64,000 nt of DNA from NCBI GenBank assembly GCA_002381805.1, contig DFXZ01000013.1, forward strand, positions 1 through 64,000, given 5' to 3'. The DNA comes from Bdellovibrio sp. UBA4095 (GTDB lineage Bacteria > Bdellovibrionota > Bdellovibrionia > Bdellovibrionales > Bdellovibrionaceae). This document shows, piece after piece, positions 62,093-64,000 of the stretch. The notes under the pieces are model-generated. The model was not told where the DNA came from and did no database searches. It was given only the letters and a program-made list of their open reading frames with translations. A program made the translations under genes and the position numbers. How positions within the stretch are numbered: the first letter of the stretch is position 1; each line of letters starts with the position of its first letter.

Positions 62093-62632
62093 CTAGTTAC
62101 TGATGGGAAAAAGGTAAGTTGTCGTCATCGCATTTTTTTCAGAGATCGAATGAATTTCATAGATCTCGATGACCGGTCCCGCAGCCGTATGACCTTTTTC
62201 TTTCATGTACTCTTCAACTTTAGGATAAACCTTCATCGGCCCAATCCCCGGAGATCCTGTAAAGCTTGCAACCACATATTTTCTCAGTGGAACTTCTTCA
62301 GTTTTAAATCCTTCTGGTAAATTCGCTGGGACGTTTTGCACTATGCAGCCGGCCTTAGAGCGCAGTCTTACTTCTTCCATTGTTTTTGGATCATCGAGAT
62401 ATTCGCCATAGGATTGCTTACAAGGGGTGCCTTGCGCTGAAAGGAATTTTTCGACTTTTTCGATCTCTTTAGAAATCTTGTGATAGGGCCCGACGTGGTC
62501 GATGTACAGCATCGTGTAGGGTCCTTGCTCGCCTTCGAAAATTTCAACGCCTTTAAAGGCGCCAAGGTAGTTAGCAAGGAAAAGTCCGAAAGAAATCATG
62601 GCCACTAGAATAAAAACTAAGAAATATCTCAT
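62093..62632 (-). CDS. GyrI-like domain membrane-anchored protein
   Basis: A 179-residue protein with one N-terminal membrane helix (about 5-25) and a GyrI/AraC-effector-like domain: YTMLYIDHVGPYHKI and LRKYVVASFTGSPGIGPMKVYPKVEEYMKEKGH resemble SOUL/GyrI small-molecule-binding folds. The membrane tether is unusual for this usually cytoplasmic domain. GAGGTG lies upstream of the ATG. Confidence 0.82.
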   Translation of the reverse strand: MRYFLVFILVAMISFGLFLANYLGAFKGVEIFEGEQGPYTMLYIDHVGPYHKISKEIEKVEKFLSAQGTPCKQSYGEYLDDPKTMEEVRLRSKAGCIVQNVPANLPEGFKTEEVPLRKYVVASFTGSPGIGPMKVYPKVEEYMKEKGHTAAGPVIEIYEIHSISEKNAMTTTYLFPISN

Positions 62633-62655
62633 TATTTCACCTCAAAAAAATATTA

Positions 62656-63204
62656 CTAAATCCACTTAATACTGCAGCCCATAGAGGCTGTTTGATCCTC
62701 GGGAGCTTTTCGGCCGGCAACAAGATCTTGAACGGCAGAGTAGAGCTCTCGACGGGTCACTTTGCTAGAGTCCTTCCAAGAGTCATCAAGGCGACCGCGA
62801 TAGGAAAGCTTTAGAGTAGCATCGTAAACAAAAAAATCTGGGGTACAAACGGCGCCAAAAGCTTTGGCGACCTCTTGGCTTTCGTCATGAAGATAGACGA
62901 AAGAATAATTTTTTTCTTCTGCTCTTTTCTTCAAGTTTTCGAACGAATCTTCGGGATGGCTCTTTGCATCGTTTGAACAAATAGCAATCACTGGGACGTT
63001 TTGATCTTTCAAATCCGTTCCCAGTTGAATCAGACGATCTTCAATCGCTTGAACATAAGGGCAGTGATTACAGATAAACATAATCACCACGGGCTTGCCG
63101 GTGGAAAAATCTTTTAAAGAGTAGGTCTTGCCATCCGTTGCAGGCAGAGAAAAATCTGGGCAGCTATTGCCTAGGTCAGGAAACGGAGTGAATGTTAATG
63201 CCAT
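62656..63204 (-). CDS. thioredoxin-fold / AhpC-TSA-like protein
   Basis: A 182-residue protein with the redox pair in FICNHCPYV (CNHC, about residues 45-48), and DESQEVAKAFGAVCTPDFFVYD, typical of the peroxiredoxin-like redoxins that thioredoxin-fold proteins of this type share. There is no signal peptide. GGAGG precedes the ATG. It is 8 bases downstream of birA, likely the same transcript. Confidence 0.9.
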   Translation of the reverse strand: MALTFTPFPDLGNSCPDFSLPATDGKTYSLKDFSTGKPVVIMFICNHCPYVQAIEDRLIQLGTDLKDQNVPVIAICSNDAKSHPEDSFENLKKRAEEKNYSFVYLHDESQEVAKAFGAVCTPDFFVYDATLKLSYRGRLDDSWKDSSKVTRRELYSAVQDLVAGRKAPEDQTASMGCSIKWI

Positions 63205-63212
63205 TGTTCCTC

Positions 63213-63956
63213 CTATAAAGAAGTCCAGTTGATTTTTTTATCACCAATATACAAGCTGCCCTGCGCATCCATGCCTGTGAATTTTTCTTCGAGCAAGGGA
63301 TGTTGATTTAACGCCGTTAGTAACGACAATTGATCTGTGGCACTTAAAGACTCATCACAATGAGAGACCGCATCCGTGAGTTCGAATAACAACCGATCTA
63401 AAAAAGCCGTGTAATCTTGTCCAAGAAGAGGCGCTCCCGGAGGCAGGCTTTGTACAAGATCGGTGGCTTGCGGGAGGTCCGGGCAAGAGGTCACATTAAA
63501 GCCAAGGCCAATTATCAATCGGACTTCATCTCCTTGAAGGATATTTTCTACCAAAATCCCAGCCACTTTTTTGTTTCCGATGAAGATGTCGTTCGGAGCT
63601 TTTAAGTTCCAGTCAAGGAAAGGCCAAGTTGTAGAGCAAGCCCGATAGACGGCAAGTCCTACAAGACAAGAAGTTGTGGGTTGTGGTTTTGCTGCGATCA
63701 AATACGACCAGGAACTTAACAGAGAACCGCCAGAGGGAGCTTCCCAAGTATGCGAGCCTCTACCACGGCCTGATGTTTGTTGGTCGGCGACATACAAGCA
63801 TAAGGATTCGGCCATCAGCTCTTCAGCAAAGGCCTGTTCCTTGGCGAGTTCATTCGTGCTGTTTAAAGAAGGTTTGTACGTCACATGCAGATGGTTGTTT
63901 TCTGCCCATTGTGACGTCACTCGGCCAATCTTAATATCCGCTAGGGGATTGTCCAC
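63213..63956 (-). CDS. birA: biotin-[acetyl-CoA-carboxylase] ligase, monofunctional
   Basis: A 247-residue ligase that attaches biotin to the carboxyl carrier protein. The catalytic-core signature SGRGRGSHTWEAP (about residues 61-73) and KAPNDIFIGNKKVAGILVE match BirA. The N-terminal HTH domain of E. coli BirA is absent, so it is not expected to regulate transcription. It starts at GTG 63956 with GGAGG 8 bases upstream, just after the stop of another gene. Confidence 0.93.
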   Translation of the reverse strand: MDNPLADIKIGRVTSQWAENNHLHVTYKPSLNSTNELAKEQAFAEELMAESLCLYVADQQTSGRGRGSHTWEAPSGGSLLSSWSYLIAAKPQPTTSCLVGLAVYRACSTTWPFLDWNLKAPNDIFIGNKKVAGILVENILQGDEVRLIIGLGFNVTSCPDLPQATDLVQSLPPGAPLLGQDYTAFLDRLLFELTDAVSHCDESLSATDQLSLLTALNQHPLLEEKFTGMDAQGSLYIGDKKINWTSL

Positions 63957-63959
63957 GAG

Positions 63960-64000
63960 TTAGTCCTCCCACTGAAAGACAAGACTGACATCGGCACATG
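63960..64000 (-). CDS. 3' end of an upstream gene (partial)
   Basis: An open frame enters from base 64000 and stops at TAA 63962-63960, ending in CADVSLVFQWED. It overlaps the ribosome site of birA, as expected of the preceding operon gene. Too short to name. Confidence 0.42.
   Translation of the reverse strand, partial: CADVSLVFQWED

Noticed and set aside
1..64000. CRISPR array, insertion sequence, prophage or toxin-antitoxin pair
   Set aside because: No spaced repeats of suitable length, no transposase, capsid or integrase genes and no paired small toxin-antitoxin frames were found.

Overview
The window looks like a chromosomal segment of a predatory Bdellovibrio-type bacterium (Bdellovibrionota). 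This is inferred from the gene content and moderate GC, not from a marker gene. Supporting features are a Myxococcus Agl/Glt-like trans-envelope operon, a MoxR/Bat operon, a SpoVG gene, many short envelope proteins and lipoproteins, and a full light-protection and carotenoid locus. Genes are tightly packed, with many ATGA-type overlaps and no gene-free stretch over 300 bases. There is no integrase, transposase, phage gene or CRISPR array.

Region 1 (1-8.2 kb) is respiratory: a methyltransferase, a divergent membrane cytochrome c, then one operon with Rieske protein, cytochrome b fused to cytochrome c, caa3-type oxidase subunit II (CuA plus cytochrome c), a fused subunit I/III, a small membrane protein and CtaG. 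The oxidase subunit I has unusual residues at both proton-channel positions. Region 2 (8.3-11.8 kb) pairs a D-lactate dehydrogenase-like flavoprotein with a thiamine-diphosphate pyruvate oxidase-like enzyme.

Region 3 (11.8-28.4 kb) looks like a stress and light-protection block: fatty-acid hydroxylase, SDR, GH15 glycosidase, CLC chloride transporter, photolyase, a CPFC mini-protein with DUF2243, aldehyde dehydrogenase, then a CarH-type cobalamin/MerR regulator divergent from a seven-gene carotenoid operon (crtY, crtE, crtI, crtB, an unknown His-rich membrane protein, a CrtQ-like glycosyltransferase, DUF2141). The shared intergenic region carries 11-bp tandem repeats that fit a CarH operator.

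Region 4 (28.4-32 kb): tRNA-Gln, spoVG, a DegP/HtrA protease, DUF1844, and an HtpX-like protein that has lost its catalytic Glu. Region 5 (32-39.6 kb): moxR, DUF58, a one-TM protein, batA, batB, batC and batD, all overlapping. A class-A beta-lactamase-like serine hydrolase converges on batD.

Region 6 (51.0-40.7 kb, minus strand): a ten-gene envelope operon with TolQ/ExbB, two TolR/ExbD, a 987-residue TPR protein, an AgmX/GltG-like TonB protein, lipoproteins, an outer-membrane barrel and a von Willebrand lipoprotein. Its parts suggest a proton-driven trans-envelope machine like the gliding engine of myxobacteria. Region 7 (51.1-64 kb) is mixed housekeeping and envelope: truncated haemoglobin, a striking 150-base inverted-repeat element, an esterase, aconitase, small secreted proteins, DUF2914, a periplasmic binding protein, an OmpA lipoprotein, an alpha/beta hydrolase lipoprotein, a SIMPL protein, a GyrI-like protein, a peroxiredoxin-like protein and BirA.
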